64,000 bases of DNA from Bog-473 sp035552395 (GCA_035552395.1 DASZLL010000006.1:31615-95614), one strand, 5' to 3'. Positions 17,469 to 30,740 are shown, numbered from the stretch's first letter. The notes: a model not told the origin generated them from the sequence alone. Numbers and translations are program-made.

Positions 17469-18245
17469 CTATTTGGGCTGCATGCGGATGCCGGCGTCGA
17501 GCCGGATCGACTCGGCGTTCATGTAGGAGTTGGACAGCAGCTCCACCGCGAGCGTGGCGAACTCGGTGGACTTGCCGAGGCGGTGCGGGAACAACACGTC
17601 CTGGGCCAGCTTGCCCTTGAAGGCGTCCGATCCCTCGCCCGCGCCGTAGATCGGCGTGTCGATCAGGCCCGGCAGGATCGTGTTCACCCGGATCCCGACC
17701 ACGGCCAGGTCGCGGGCCACCGGCAAGGTCATGCCGATGACGCCGCCCTTCGACGACGAGTAGGCAGCCTGGCCGATCTGGCCGTCCTCCCCCGCCACCG
17801 AGGAGGTGTTGACGATGGCGCCGCGGGCGCCGTCCTCGTCGGGCTCGTTCAGGCTCATCTTCGTGGCGGCCAGGCGGATGCAGTTGAACGTGCCGACGAG
17901 GTTGATCTCGATCACCCGTCGGTACTGGTCCAGGTCGTGCGCCGACGAGTAGTCACCGTCGCGGCCGATGGTGCGGGTCGCCCACCCGATGCCGGCGCAG
18001 TTGACCAGCGACTTCAGCGGCGCCATCTCAATGGCTGCCTCGACGGCGGCGATGACCTGTTCGGGGTTGGTGACGTCCGTCTGGACGAACAGCCCGCCCA
18101 GCTCCTTGGCCAGAGGTTCGCCCTTGTCGGCCTGGAGGTCGGCGACGACGACGCGGACCCCGCGCTCGGCCAGGAGGCGTGACGTCGCCTCACCGAGGCC
18201 CGAGGCCCCTCCGGTGACGATTGCCGACGTGCCGTTCAGATCCAT
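17469..18245 (-). CDS. SDR oxidoreductase, 3-hydroxyacyl-CoA dehydrogenase type II-like
   Basis: 258 aa Rossmann-fold short-chain dehydrogenase. The cofactor motif is TGGASGLG (11-18), followed by VVVADLQADKGE with an Asp that favours NAD. VNCAG, the catalytic Ser in VNTSSVAG and YSSSK complete the active site. The extra segment between NCAG and the catalytic Ser (RTIGRDGDYSSAHDLDQYRRVI) resembles HSD10-type enzymes acting on 3-hydroxyacyl-CoA or steroids. It is the likely first gene of an operon with the esterase. Confidence 0.88.
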   Translation of the reverse strand: MDLNGTSAIVTGGASGLGEATSRLLAERGVRVVVADLQADKGEPLAKELGGLFVQTDVTNPEQVIAAVEAAIEMAPLKSLVNCAGIGWATRTIGRDGDYSSAHDLDQYRRVIEINLVGTFNCIRLAATKMSLNEPDEDGARGAIVNTSSVAGEDGQIGQAAYSSSKGGVIGMTLPVARDLAVVGIRVNTILPGLIDTPIYGAGEGSDAFKGKLAQDVLFPHRLGKSTEFATLAVELLSNSYMNAESIRLDAGIRMQPK

Positions 18246-18309
18246 CTCTCTGCCGCTCCTTGGGGGTCGTGTTGCGCGGGGCAGAGGATACGGTCCGGAC
18301 CGGCCCCGG

Positions 18310-20031
<1,722 letters not shown>

Positions 20032-20116
20032 CCCCCATCTTCGCATCTCCGCGCGGCCACTCATCCAGCCGGTGCGGGGCGCGTCCGCTTAGCTCTGCGG
20101 CGCGGGGCGCGTCTGC

Positions 20117-21220
20117 TTAGCCCGCCGGCGCGCCCATCGCCCCGTCCATGAGGCCGTAGCGACGGTAGGGGCCGAAGAAGCCGTGCTCGAGCAGGCCGTA
20201 GCCCACCTGGTCGTTGTAGGAGAACTCGGCGACGTGGTCGACGATGCCGTACTGGGCCAGGCCCTTGATCTCCTCCACCGACAAGACCAGGCCCTGTGTC
20301 ACGGTTTCGGGCCCCTGGTACATCCCGTGGCGCCAGTCGGCGTCGATGCCGTAGCCGGTGCCGACCGACACGAAGTTGGCCAGGATCGGCCGGCACGCGA
20401 TCTCGAGCTCCACCTCGGGGAAGCGCACGACGGAGCGCTCAATCACGCGGGTCCCTGGGATCAGGTGGTGCTCGTGCTCGGCGGGGCCGAGGTCTTCCAC
20501 GCCCTTGGCCGGGTCCGACCACACTCGCTCGGACTGGACGAGCGGCCGCTCGCCGTCATCGCGCTCGTGGCAGATGTACATGATCGTGTGGTCGTCGAAC
20601 TGCATCGGGAAGTAGTTCCACATGCCGGCCAGGACCAGCTCGCCCTGGCGGATGCCGTCGCTTTCGGGCTCGCCGACCGGGCGCACGCCCCACGAGCGGT
20701 CGCGGGTGCCCCAGCAGCGGTCGGGCGTGACAGCGAGGTCGTTGCCGCCGACCGACAGCGTGCCCGACCACACGCCGGTCTGCGCCAGACGCTGGGTGTC
20801 GAAAACGACCTTGCCCTTGGAACGCAGGTACTGGCGGGGCTCCTCCACCGCCGGAATGTGGCCCTCCCAGGTGACGTCCATGGCCACCCGGTCCGCGGTC
20901 GGCTCGACGATGACCCGCAGCTTGCGCAGCGGCTCGAGCACCTCGATCCGGAACGGCCCGACCGAGATGTCGCCGCGGTCCCGTAGCGGCCCCGACGAGC
21001 GCACGATGTGCTGGGAGTCCGCGAGCCGCACGTCGATGAAGGCGTCGACGACGCCGAGGTTCGGGTACTGGCCCATCCCAAAGATGGCGAACCAGTCGTC
21101 GTCGCACGGGTGCATGTTGAAGTAGTAGCGGTCGTAGAAGTTGCGATCGCTGGTGGCCGGGTGCGCGATGAACTCCGAGGCCTGGTGGACCGGGTAGTCA
21201 TCCATTGAGCTGAGCGACAT
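20117..21220 (-). CDS. Conserved protein of unknown function, probable beta-rich lipocalin/CrtC-like fold
   Basis: About 367 aa from the ATG at 21220 (MSLSSMDDYPVHQASEF); an earlier ATG at 21316 would overlap the FmdB-like gene. The sequence is rich in beta-strands with many Trp/Tyr: FYDRYYFNMHPCDDDWFAIFG, RCWGTRDRSWGVRPVG, MWNYFPMQFDDHTIMYI, GTGYGIDADWRHGMYQGPE. I recognise this as a widespread actinobacterial conserved type, but I cannot assign a function. The pattern of a Trp-containing RDRSWGVR motif is reminiscent of hydroxyneurosporene synthase-like (CrtC) barrels; that is inference only. No signal peptide or TM is seen. Confidence 0.7.
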   Translation of the reverse strand: MSLSSMDDYPVHQASEFIAHPATSDRNFYDRYYFNMHPCDDDWFAIFGMGQYPNLGVVDAFIDVRLADSQHIVRSSGPLRDRGDISVGPFRIEVLEPLRKLRVIVEPTADRVAMDVTWEGHIPAVEEPRQYLRSKGKVVFDTQRLAQTGVWSGTLSVGGNDLAVTPDRCWGTRDRSWGVRPVGEPESDGIRQGELVLAGMWNYFPMQFDDHTIMYICHERDDGERPLVQSERVWSDPAKGVEDLGPAEHEHHLIPGTRVIERSVVRFPEVELEIACRPILANFVSVGTGYGIDADWRHGMYQGPETVTQGLVLSVEEIKGLAQYGIVDHVAEFSYNDQVGYGLLEHGFFGPYRRYGLMDGAMGAPAG

Positions 21221-21239
21221 GGCGGAGAGATTCCGGATC

Positions 21240-21461
21240 TCAGCAGCAGGCGCAGCCAGCGCCGCAACCACCCGCGACGGGAGCGCCGCACGCCCCTCCC
21301 ACCGGCTCGCCTGCACGGCCGGTGGTGGCGAAGACGGGCAGCAGGCGGCGCGCCCCGACGTGGCCGTCGGGACAGCTGGCCGGCGCGTCGGCGTCGGCCA
21401 TCGGGCGGCGCTCGTCGAAGACGGCGTGACAGGTCGAACAGCGGTAGTCGTAGACGGGCAC
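21240..21461 (-). CDS. FmdB-type zinc ribbon regulatory protein
   Basis: 73 aa from the GTG at 21461, chosen because a GGAGG lies just upstream on this strand and the family begins VPVYDYRC. An ATG 30 nt earlier has no such support. YDYRCSTCHAVFDER and ASCPDGHVGARRLLPVF fit the FmdB N-terminal putative zinc ribbon, where Cys-x2-Cys pairs with Cys and His. The C-terminal tail is Gly/Ala/Cys-rich (GGCGAGCACC), common in actinobacterial members. The role is unclear; it is often cited as a putative regulator of amidase or formamidase genes. Confidence 0.8.
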   Translation of the reverse strand: MPVYDYRCSTCHAVFDERRPMADADAPASCPDGHVGARRLLPVFATTGRAGEPVGGACGAPVAGGCGAGCACC

Positions 21462-21508
21462 GGTGAGGACCTCCGGGGGGAGCCTAGGCAAGGCCGTCGA
21501 GGTGGTGC

Positions 21509-22954
21509 CTACGGCTGGGCGTAGGCGTAAATCGGCGAACCGTTGTACGAGCCCGAATCGGCCGGCAGGAACGGGCCGTCGAGCGCGACCGAGAGGTAGC
21601 CGTCGCGCCCGGGTCCCGAGTCACCGCCGACGGTCATGATGGCGCCGTCGGGCCAGACCTGGGTGACGAGGCCGACGTGCACCGAGGTGGCGGTGCTTTG
21701 GGGCCCGGTGCCGTAGAGGACGGCGTCACCGACCGCCGGTAGGGCGGTCGGTGGGAGTACGGCGCCGTGCGCGGCGGCCCAGCTCCAGATGTCGCCGGTG
21801 AAGCCGTAGCGAGGGATAGGGATGCCGGCCTGCTCCCAGGCCCAGGTGGCGAACAGCGCACACCATTCCTCGCAGGGCCCGTACGGGTTGCAGTAGGCGC
21901 CCTGGGTGTCGGGGTCGGGCCCTATCTGGGAAGCGACGGCCGCGTTGATCGCCGCTGACTGCGGGAGCATGGGCTCGGGCGTGAGGGTGGAGAAGCTGTA
22001 CTGCCAGGCCTGCGGGTCGAGCAGCCAGTAACCGGTGCCCTGGTTGTTGCCGATGATGGCCGAGATCTGCGTGGCTGTCGGGTCGAGGCTCAGCCCGCCG
22101 AAGCCTTGCGCGTCGCCGTAGTTGAGGACGACGCCGTTCTGGGTCGCCATCAGGTACCCCCCGCCGTCGGGCGACGCCACCATGCCGACGACCCCGTCGG
22201 GCAGGTTCTCGCTCCCAGCCGAACCGTGGAAAACCGCGTCGCCGTAGTTGAAGATGCCGCCGTCGGCGGCCACCAACCAATAGCCCTTGCCGTCGTGCGT
22301 CGGCGCCATGCCAACGATCGGCGCGTTGAGGGTCAGGCTTCCGGTGCTGCCGTAGAAGCCAGCGTCGCCGAACGAGAAGATGCCGCCGTCCGCCGCCACG
22401 AGCCAGTAGCCGTTGCCGTCGGGGGTGACCGCCATGCCGACGACGGGCTGGTTCAGGTGCGTGCCGCCCATGGAGCCGTGGAACTGGGCGTCGCCGTAGG
22501 CGAAGACACCACCATCGAGCGCGCCAAGCCAGTAGCCCTTGGCGTCGCGCGTCGGCGACATGGCGACGATCGGGCCCTGCAGCGGCTCGTCGCCCGCCGA
22601 TCCCTCGAAGCTGGCGTCGCCGAACGCGAAGACACCACCGTCTGCGCTGGCCAGCAGGTACCCGTTGCCGTCCGGAGTCGCCGTCCCCGAGAACACCGGC
22701 GAGTTGAGCGGCTGCGGCAGATCGGGGGCGGTCTGACTCACCTTCCCGAACCCGATCATCCCGTTATCGCTGTAGACGTGGGCCTGTGCCGCGAGGGAGG
22801 CGCCCGCGGGTGCGGCCGTCGTGGTGGCTGCCAGCCCGATTGCCACGACGCTGGAGGCCACGAGCGCGGCAAGGGTGAGGGCAGCCAGCGCGAGGGCCGA
22901 CGCCGGCCTCCGGCTGTGCCCGCTCGCTCCCCTCGCGTTGCCGCGTCCGCGCAC
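21509..22954 (-). CDS. Secreted CHAP-domain hydrolase with DGG repeats
   Basis: 481 aa with a long signal sequence (SALALAALTLAALVASSVVAIGLA). Residues ~90-370 hold about six repeats of 46 aa such as GNGYWLVAADGGIFSFGDAG and GKGYWLVAADGGIFNYGDAV. The C-terminal ~150 residues form a CHAP (NlpC/P60-clan) domain: EEWCALFATWAWEQAGI supplies the catalytic Cys, SVHVGLVTQV the His, and GDAVLY the typical strand. It should cut peptidoglycan peptide or amide bonds outside the cell. The repeats match those in the G1 peptidase at 13241, which suggests a shared targeting or structural module. It is divergent from the aconitase gene. Confidence 0.85.
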   Translation of the reverse strand: MRGRGNARGASGHSRRPASALALAALTLAALVASSVVAIGLAATTTAAPAGASLAAQAHVYSDNGMIGFGKVSQTAPDLPQPLNSPVFSGTATPDGNGYLLASADGGVFAFGDASFEGSAGDEPLQGPIVAMSPTRDAKGYWLGALDGGVFAYGDAQFHGSMGGTHLNQPVVGMAVTPDGNGYWLVAADGGIFSFGDAGFYGSTGSLTLNAPIVGMAPTHDGKGYWLVAADGGIFNYGDAVFHGSAGSENLPDGVVGMVASPDGGGYLMATQNGVVLNYGDAQGFGGLSLDPTATQISAIIGNNQGTGYWLLDPQAWQYSFSTLTPEPMLPQSAAINAAVASQIGPDPDTQGAYCNPYGPCEEWCALFATWAWEQAGIPIPRYGFTGDIWSWAAAHGAVLPPTALPAVGDAVLYGTGPQSTATSVHVGLVTQVWPDGAIMTVGGDSGPGRDGYLSVALDGPFLPADSGSYNGSPIYAYAQP

Positions 22955-23234
22955 TGCCCTGCATCATGCACGCCTCGGTCGGTGCGGAACCACCAGGTGG
23001 GGTTACGAAGTCATGACGAAATGGCCGCTCAATGCGGGTTGACGGGTCTGGGTCGGCGCCCCACCGACCTTCGCACGTCATTTCGAGGTGCATACGGGGT
23101 GCTCCTTCTATTTCGAGCCGGTCCGGGCAGGCGTCCACTTATTTTCATTAGTCCGAACCCGTAGACACCCAGAGACGAGGCCACCGACTCTCGGCCTGTG
23201 GGCGACCCCGCAAGACCCACGGCAGAATGGGTGC

Positions 23235-25946
<2,712 letters not shown>

Positions 25947-26021
25947 CGCATTCGCCTCAGAAGACCGTGTCACGAACGATTCAACGAGGCTTGGAGAACT
26001 CGGTCATCGCGAGATGCCCGT

Positions 26022-26484
26022 TCAGAGATCCCGATGCATGGAGGCCTCCGTCTTCGACTGCTCGACCGAGGCCGCGAGCGCGCCCGTCGCACTGCTCACG
26101 GGCAGATTGCCCAGGATGATCGAGAACGTGACGCTGCGCCCGATATTGTCGTGAGGTAGCCAGCCCGGCTGTTGCCCAACAACATGACCTGGCCCGTCGG
26201 TGAGCCGATGACACGGTTCCCCGTTTTGAGTTGGGCGCGCCCGGCTACCTGTGACCTCTGGAGGACGTTGGCCAAGGTTCCGCTGCAGCCGAGGACGGGG
26301 CGGCTGGTCCGGAACGTCGCGCCGTAGCTGGTGGATGTCACGCCGCGCAGGAACGTGGTGAAGGCGTTGACGGTGAGCGCCCCTGGTCGTCCGAACCGGC
26401 TCCATCGAGGACAAAGACGCTCTTGGAGGGAACGCTCAGCTGATTCAGCTCGGAGAGATCCGATGCTCGGTGATGGAAAAGAGT
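26022..26484 (-). pseudogene. Decayed C-terminal fragment of a DacB/PBP4-type D-Ala-D-Ala carboxypeptidase (S13)
   Basis: Three reading frames must be joined to read one protein. From 26460 down: DLSELNQLSVPSKSVFVLDG and AGSDDQGR. Next: LTVNAFTTFLRGVTSTSYG, VLGCSGTLANVL, AQLKTGNRVIGSPTGQVMLL and GNSRAGYLTT. Last: RSVTFSIILGNLPVSSATG and so on to the stop at 26022. The joins need one-base frameshifts near 26385 and near 26140. KTG in AQLKTGN is the third active-site motif of penicillin-binding proteins, and the surrounding pattern fits S13 carboxypeptidases. A stop at 26485-26487 and the YjbR gene at 26509 bound it, so the N-terminal two-thirds is missing. The family call is by recognition and should be verified. 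Confidence 0.6.
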
Positions 26485-26508
26485 TCAGGGAATGGGCCGC
26501 GCAACCGT

Positions 26509-26838
26509 TCAGTCCGCGCGGAGGCTCTTGGGTGCTCGACGCCTCCACGACTCGCCGAGTAGCTCGCGCACGAGGGCGCGGTCGGCGTGCTTGAGGACGA
26601 TGCGGCACCCGCTGAGCTTCTTACCCCACCTCAGCTCTTCCACCACGCCGGGGAACTCGGCGCGGTAGGACGCCACCTCGTCCTCGGGGAGGAAGACGTG
26701 GAGGCGGCCACCCTCGGGCGGCATGGTGGCAAAGATCTTCCCGCGCACCCGGAACGAGGTCATGTCGTGGTGCGGTTGCTCGGCGGCCTCGGGCAGGGCG
26801 AGCGCCAGCTTGCGCACGCCGGCGGCCGAGACGCTCAC
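26509..26838 (-). CDS. MmcQ/YjbR family protein
   Basis: 109 aa from the GTG at 26838, 2 nt after the stop of the amidotransferase. LALALPEAAEQPHHDMTSFRV, GKIFATMPPEGGRLHVFLPEDE and ELLGESWRRRAPK define the MmcQ/YjbR (CyaY-like) fold. Some members bind DNA, but the family role is unknown. It is last in a four-gene operon (helicase, PIG-L, amidotransferase, YjbR). Confidence 0.85.
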   Translation of the reverse strand: MSVSAAGVRKLALALPEAAEQPHHDMTSFRVRGKIFATMPPEGGRLHVFLPEDEVASYRAEFPGVVEELRWGKKLSGCRIVLKHADRALVRELLGESWRRRAPKSLRAD

Positions 26839-26840
26839 GA

Positions 26841-27518
26841 TCAGGCTCCCGGCAGCGCGACAAAGCGCCGTACGAGCGCGTCGCCGGCGCGGCTGACATG
26901 CGCCACGTCGGAGGCGCGCACGAACACGCCGGGCGGGAGGTGTTCCGCCCACTGCCCGACCAGGCTCCCCGTGACCTCGACGTGGAACTGAAGCCCGTAG
27001 GCGCGGGCACCAACCCGAAAGGCCTGGTTCTCGTACGCCTCGTTGCCGGCCAAGCGGACCGAGCCGTCGGGCAGGGTGAACGTGTCCCCGTGCCAGTGCA
27101 CGCACGGCAAGGGCGACGGGGCGTCGCCGAAAACCGGATCGGAGAGCGCGGCGGTAGTCAGGTGGACCTCGCCGACCCCGCACTCGGGCTCCGGTCCCGT
27201 CTTCACCTCAGCGCCCAGCGCCGCCGCCAGTTGCTGAGCACCGAGGCACACGCCGAGCACCGGCCGTCCAGCCTCGACGGCCGCCCGCAGCAGAGCCCGC
27301 TCTGGCTCGAGCCAGGACAGGTCGTCGTGCACGCCCATCGGTCCGCCCATGACGACGAGTCCCGCCATCGCGCCGACGGCGTCCGGCGCCGGGACGGTGT
27401 CGCCCTGATCGATGCGCACCAATTCGAGGCGGCTTCCCGTGTCGGCGATGGCGCCAGCGAACGCGCCCGGCCCCTCAAACGCGACATGCTGGAGCACAAC
27501 CCACGAGTCCACGCCCAC
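26841..27518 (-). CDS. Class I glutamine amidotransferase-like protein
   Basis: 225 aa with the catalytic triad C91 (GVCLGAQ), H179 and E181 (LQFHVE). GLVVMGGPMGVHDD is the typical N-terminal strand-loop. The length and YENQAFRVG/YGLQFHVE pattern place it with stand-alone GMP-synthase-like GATase proteins (the family that includes gamma-glutamyl hydrolase-like and YfeJ-like members). It has no synthase domain, so an acceptor partner or a hydrolase role is unknown. It is 6 nt downstream of the PIG-L gene, in an operon. Confidence 0.87.
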   Translation of the reverse strand: MGVDSWVVLQHVAFEGPGAFAGAIADTGSRLELVRIDQGDTVPAPDAVGAMAGLVVMGGPMGVHDDLSWLEPERALLRAAVEAGRPVLGVCLGAQQLAAALGAEVKTGPEPECGVGEVHLTTAALSDPVFGDAPSPLPCVHWHGDTFTLPDGSVRLAGNEAYENQAFRVGARAYGLQFHVEVTGSLVGQWAEHLPPGVFVRASDVAHVSRAGDALVRRFVALPGA

Positions 27519-27524
27519 GGCGAC

Positions 27525-28289
27525 TCAGGGGATGCGGGTGACGCTGAACGTCTCAGCCGAGCGCCCCTCGGGGAGGCCCGCCGCCTCAGCCGCGGCCCGT
27601 GCCCAGAGTCGCACCCGCTCCGCCGTCGGGTCGGGGTCGGGGAGCTGGCTCTTGTGACACATCAGCGCGGCGATCTTGTGCTCGACCGTTGTTGTCGTGT
27701 CGACGGCGACGGCGGTGGACGGCACGCCCGGGCCCATGATCCAGATCTCGTTCACCGTCCACGGCTCGAGCCCCTCGTCCTCGAGCAACTCGGCATGCGC
27801 AAATGGATTGCGGGCGTCGGGGTACACGGCGCACACCGCTGCCTCGCCGGCGGCCATGTGGTCGGGATGGCTGGCGTAGATGAATTCCCAGTTGCGCTCG
27901 GGCGACTGCGTGATGACGCGCTGGGGACGCACCTGGCGGATCACCCGGCTGATGTCGCGCCGTAGCTCGATCGTCGCCTGCACCATGCCGTCGGGGTGGC
28001 CGAGGAAACGCACGTCGCTCACGCCCACGACGGCGGCCGCCGCACGTTGCTCGTCCTGGCGTAGCCCTGCCATCTCTGCCCGTGACATCTCGCGGTCGGA
28101 GCCGCCGGCATCGCCGTTCGTCACGATGCAATAGGTCACCTCGAGGCCGGCCGCGGTAAAGGCAGCCACGCTGCCCGCCGAGCCGAAGTCGACGTCGTCG
28201 GGATGGGCGGTGACGATCAGTACCCGGTCGACCCCGTCCTCGGGTGACCAGAGGGTGATCGGAGCGACGTCGCGCTCGCTCAGACTCAG
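27525..28289 (-). CDS. PIG-L family N-acetylglucosaminyl deacetylase (LmbE-like)
   Basis: About 254 aa. TAHPDDVDFGSAG holds the zinc-binding H-P-D-D of PIG-L/LmbE deacetylases, and SHPDHMAAGEA supplies the third ligand region; TNGDAGGSDREMS is also typical. Relatives include MshB and Mca of mycothiol metabolism; this protein is shorter and not clearly either. The start is unusual: no ATG, GTG or TTG is available near the conserved N-terminus. A CTG at 28289 forms a CTGA overlap with the helicase stop, and another CTG lies at 28283. An ATG at 28424 would need a 138-nt overlap with the helicase. Confidence 0.85.
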   Translation of the reverse strand: MSLSERDVAPITLWSPEDGVDRVLIVTAHPDDVDFGSAGSVAAFTAAGLEVTYCIVTNGDAGGSDREMSRAEMAGLRQDEQRAAAAVVGVSDVRFLGHPDGMVQATIELRRDISRVIRQVRPQRVITQSPERNWEFIYASHPDHMAAGEAAVCAVYPDARNPFAHAELLEDEGLEPWTVNEIWIMGPGVPSTAVAVDTTTTVEHKIAALMCHKSQLPDPDPTAERVRLWARAAAEAAGLPEGRSAETFSVTRIP

Positions 28290-29569
28290 AGCACGCTCTC
28301 CTCTGGCTTGGGCGTCCAGGCGGCGAGGTCGACCAGCCGGGGATCGTTGGAGAACATCTCGACGATCGGGATGCGCAGGCCCAGCCGGCGCTGGATCACT
28401 TCCATCTCGACCAGCTGGTTCCACAGCGAGAGGCTCACCACGACGCCGGCGCGGCCCGCACGAGCCGTGCGGCCCGAACGGTGTAGATAGGCCTTGTGAT
28501 CCTCGGGTGGGTCGTAGTGGATCACGCCGTCGACCGCCTCGATGTGGAGCCCGCGGGCCGCCACATCGGTCGCGACGAGCACGGGAAGTTTTCCGCTCGA
28601 GAAGTCGGCCAGCGCTTTCTCCCGGTTGGATTGCCGCAGATCACCGTGGATGGCCGCGGCGCGCACACCTTCTTTCGTGAGATTCTCGACCAGACGGTCC
28701 GCGCCGCGCTTGGTCCGGACGAAGAGGAGCGACTTCTCCTGGCTCTTGCAAATGGCCGCCGCCACCTTGACCTTGTCCATCTGGTGCACCTGCAGGAAAC
28801 GGTGCTCCATGAGGGTGACGGTCTGGGTGGACGAGGCCACCTCGTGGAAGACGGGGTCGGTCAAGTAGCGCTTCACGAGACGGTCCACCGCACCGTCGAG
28901 GGTGGCGGAGAACAAGAGGGTTTGATGCGCCTGGTCGAGACGGCGCAGCACCCACTCGACCTGGGGCATGAAGCCCATGTCGGCCATGCGGTCCGCCTCG
29001 TCGAGGACGAGCGTCTCGAGGCCGTCGACGGCCACCTCACCGCGGTCGCCCAGATCGATGAGGCGGCCCGGGGTGGCGATCACGAGGTCGACGCCCTTAC
29101 GGAGCTTGGCGACCTGGCGATCGATGTCCGCCCCGCCGTAGACGGCGACGGCCCGCAGGGACAGCTTTTGGGCCAGCGGGGCCAGCACATCGTGGACCTG
29201 CACCGCGAGCTCGCGGGTCGGCAGGAGCACCAACGCCAGCGGGCGGGCCGGGCGAGTGGGCTGGGCCGGTCCCCCGGCAAGGCGAGTGGCCTTGGCCCGC
29301 TGGAGCAGCGGCACGCCGAAGGCGAGCGTCTTGCCGGACCCGGTCTTGGCCTTGCCGCAGACGTCGCGCCCGGCCAGGGCGTCGGCCACGGTCAGCGCCT
29401 GAATTGGAAAAGCGCTGACGATGCCTTCATCCGCCAGCGCTTTCGTGAGTTCTTCCGAGACGCCCAAGGACTCGAAGGTCCTGGCGGTCTCGTACGTATC
29501 GTCGCCCGGGGCGTCACTGCTTCCCGGGGGTGTGCCGGCATACGCGCCGGGCAAGGCCTCTACGGTCAT
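28286..29569 (-). CDS. DEAD-box ATP-dependent RNA helicase
   Basis: 427 aa. Motifs in order: F...FPIQ (Q motif), AKTGSGKT (I), PTRELA (Ia), TPGRL (Ib), VLDEADRMAD (II, DEAD), SAT (III), VATDVAARGLHIEAVDGVIHYD (V) and YLHRSGRTARAG (VI). There is almost no C-terminal extension beyond the helicase core. It should unwind RNA duplexes in ribosome assembly or mRNA turnover, like RhlE/CsdA. It heads an operon with PIG-L, GATase and YjbR genes and is divergent from the peroxiredoxin. Confidence 0.93.
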   Translation of the reverse strand: MTVEALPGAYAGTPPGSSDAPGDDTYETARTFESLGVSEELTKALADEGIVSAFPIQALTVADALAGRDVCGKAKTGSGKTLAFGVPLLQRAKATRLAGGPAQPTRPARPLALVLLPTRELAVQVHDVLAPLAQKLSLRAVAVYGGADIDRQVAKLRKGVDLVIATPGRLIDLGDRGEVAVDGLETLVLDEADRMADMGFMPQVEWVLRRLDQAHQTLLFSATLDGAVDRLVKRYLTDPVFHEVASSTQTVTLMEHRFLQVHQMDKVKVAAAICKSQEKSLLFVRTKRGADRLVENLTKEGVRAAAIHGDLRQSNREKALADFSSGKLPVLVATDVAARGLHIEAVDGVIHYDPPEDHKAYLHRSGRTARAGRAGVVVSLSLWNQLVEMEVIQRRLGLRIPIVEMFSNDPRLVDLAAWTPKPEESVL

Positions 29570-29744
29570 GGACCCTCTCTGTGTTCAACGGCGGGACCGG
29601 TGCGCCTGCCACAGGAGTGAGAAACGGCCCCGACACGCCGGCCCCTGCCGGCGGTCGCAGTCCCCATTGTACCAGCCCAGAGCAGGTGTCTCGCGGCACT
29701 GTGTGCAAGAGTGATCGCTCCGACGAGCTGAGGAGGACCCGACG

Positions 29745-30212
29745 ATGGCGAAACTCGAGCCCGGCGCCACCGCCCCTGCGTTCACCCTGCCTGACCAGGA
29801 CGGTAAGCCGGTCAAGCTCTCGGACTTCAAGGGTCAGCGGGTCATCGTCTACTTCTATCCCGCCGACGACACGCCCGGCTGCACGAAGGAAGCGTGCCAG
29901 TTCAACGACAACCTCAAGACGTTCGAGAAGTCGGGTGTGGCGGTACTCGGGATCTCGCCGGACAAGGCCGAGAAGCATGTCAAGTTCCGCACCAAGTACA
30001 AGCTCAAGTTCCCGCTTCTCACTGACGCCGACAAGTTGGTCATGGAGAAGTACGGCGCCTGGGGCGAGAAGACGATGTACGGAAAGAAGACGGTGGGGAC
30101 CATCCGCTCTACCTTCCTCGTTGGACCCAACGGCAAGGTGCAACGGGCCTGGTACCACGTCAGGGCGGACGGCCACGCGGCGAAGGTGCTCGAAGAGGTC
30201 GCCCAGGGCTGA
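29745..30212 (+). CDS. bcp: Thioredoxin-dependent peroxiredoxin (BCP/PrxQ)
   Basis: 155 aa. FYPADDTPGCTKEACQFND carries the peroxidatic Cys46 and a second Cys51 at the PrxQ resolving position. LSDFKGQRVIVYFYP and GVAVLGISPDKAEKHVKF are typical of the family. It reduces hydrogen and organic peroxides with thioredoxin as donor in the cytosol. A good Shine-Dalgarno, GAGGA, precedes the ATG. It is followed 18 nt later by a flavin-type oxidoreductase-like gene. Confidence 0.95.
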   Translation: MAKLEPGATAPAFTLPDQDGKPVKLSDFKGQRVIVYFYPADDTPGCTKEACQFNDNLKTFEKSGVAVLGISPDKAEKHVKFRTKYKLKFPLLTDADKLVMEKYGAWGEKTMYGKKTVGTIRSTFLVGPNGKVQRAWYHVRADGHAAKVLEEVAQG

Positions 30213-30230
30213 GCGCCGAATCGGGGGCTG

Positions 30231-30734
30231 ATGAGAACCTGGAACGAGTTCGCCGTCCTCCGTCCCGACCTGGCCGAGCCGGGGCGAGCGCTCCTCTACC
30301 AGGTCGGAGTCGGGCTCGGCTACCTGGCCACGACGCGGCTCGACGGTGGTCCGCGGGTGCACCCGATGTGCCCGATCGTCACGGCGCGTGGCGCGTTCGC
30401 CTTCATCGTCCCATCCCCCAAGCAGCGTGATCTCGTGCGGGACGGCCGTTACGCGCTGCACTCGTTTCCATGTGAAGACAACGAGGACGGGTTCTATTGC
30501 ACCGGCCGCGTCCGGCTCGTGACGGACGCAGGACTTCGCAGCGAAGTCGGCGCAGTGTTCGTCGCGGAGCGTGCCCGGCTCGGAGTCCCGATGCCGGCGG
30601 CAGACGACGCCCTGTTCGAGTTCCTGCTCGATGGTTGCCTCTTGACGCGCACAACCGGGCACGGGGACCCAGAGCCGGCGCACCAGGTCTGGAAGGACGC
30701 TGCAGTCGGCGAGCGGGGCCAAAGTGTGGGGTAG
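30231..30734 (+). CDS. Pyridoxamine 5'-phosphate oxidase-like (split-barrel FMN/F420) protein
   Basis: 167 aa. LGYLATTRLDGGPRVHPMCPIV and GAFAFIVPSPKQRDLVRDGRYALHSF are the first strands of the split beta-barrel PNPOx-like fold, and DGFYCTGRVRLV continues it. Such proteins use FMN, F420 or heme; the substrate and cofactor cannot be chosen from sequence. It is cotranscribed with the peroxiredoxin by spacing (18 nt), which suggests a redox role. Confidence 0.8.
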   Translation: MRTWNEFAVLRPDLAEPGRALLYQVGVGLGYLATTRLDGGPRVHPMCPIVTARGAFAFIVPSPKQRDLVRDGRYALHSFPCEDNEDGFYCTGRVRLVTDAGLRSEVGAVFVAERARLGVPMPAADDALFEFLLDGCLLTRTTGHGDPEPAHQVWKDAAVGERGQSVG

Positions 30735-30740
30735 CCCGCC

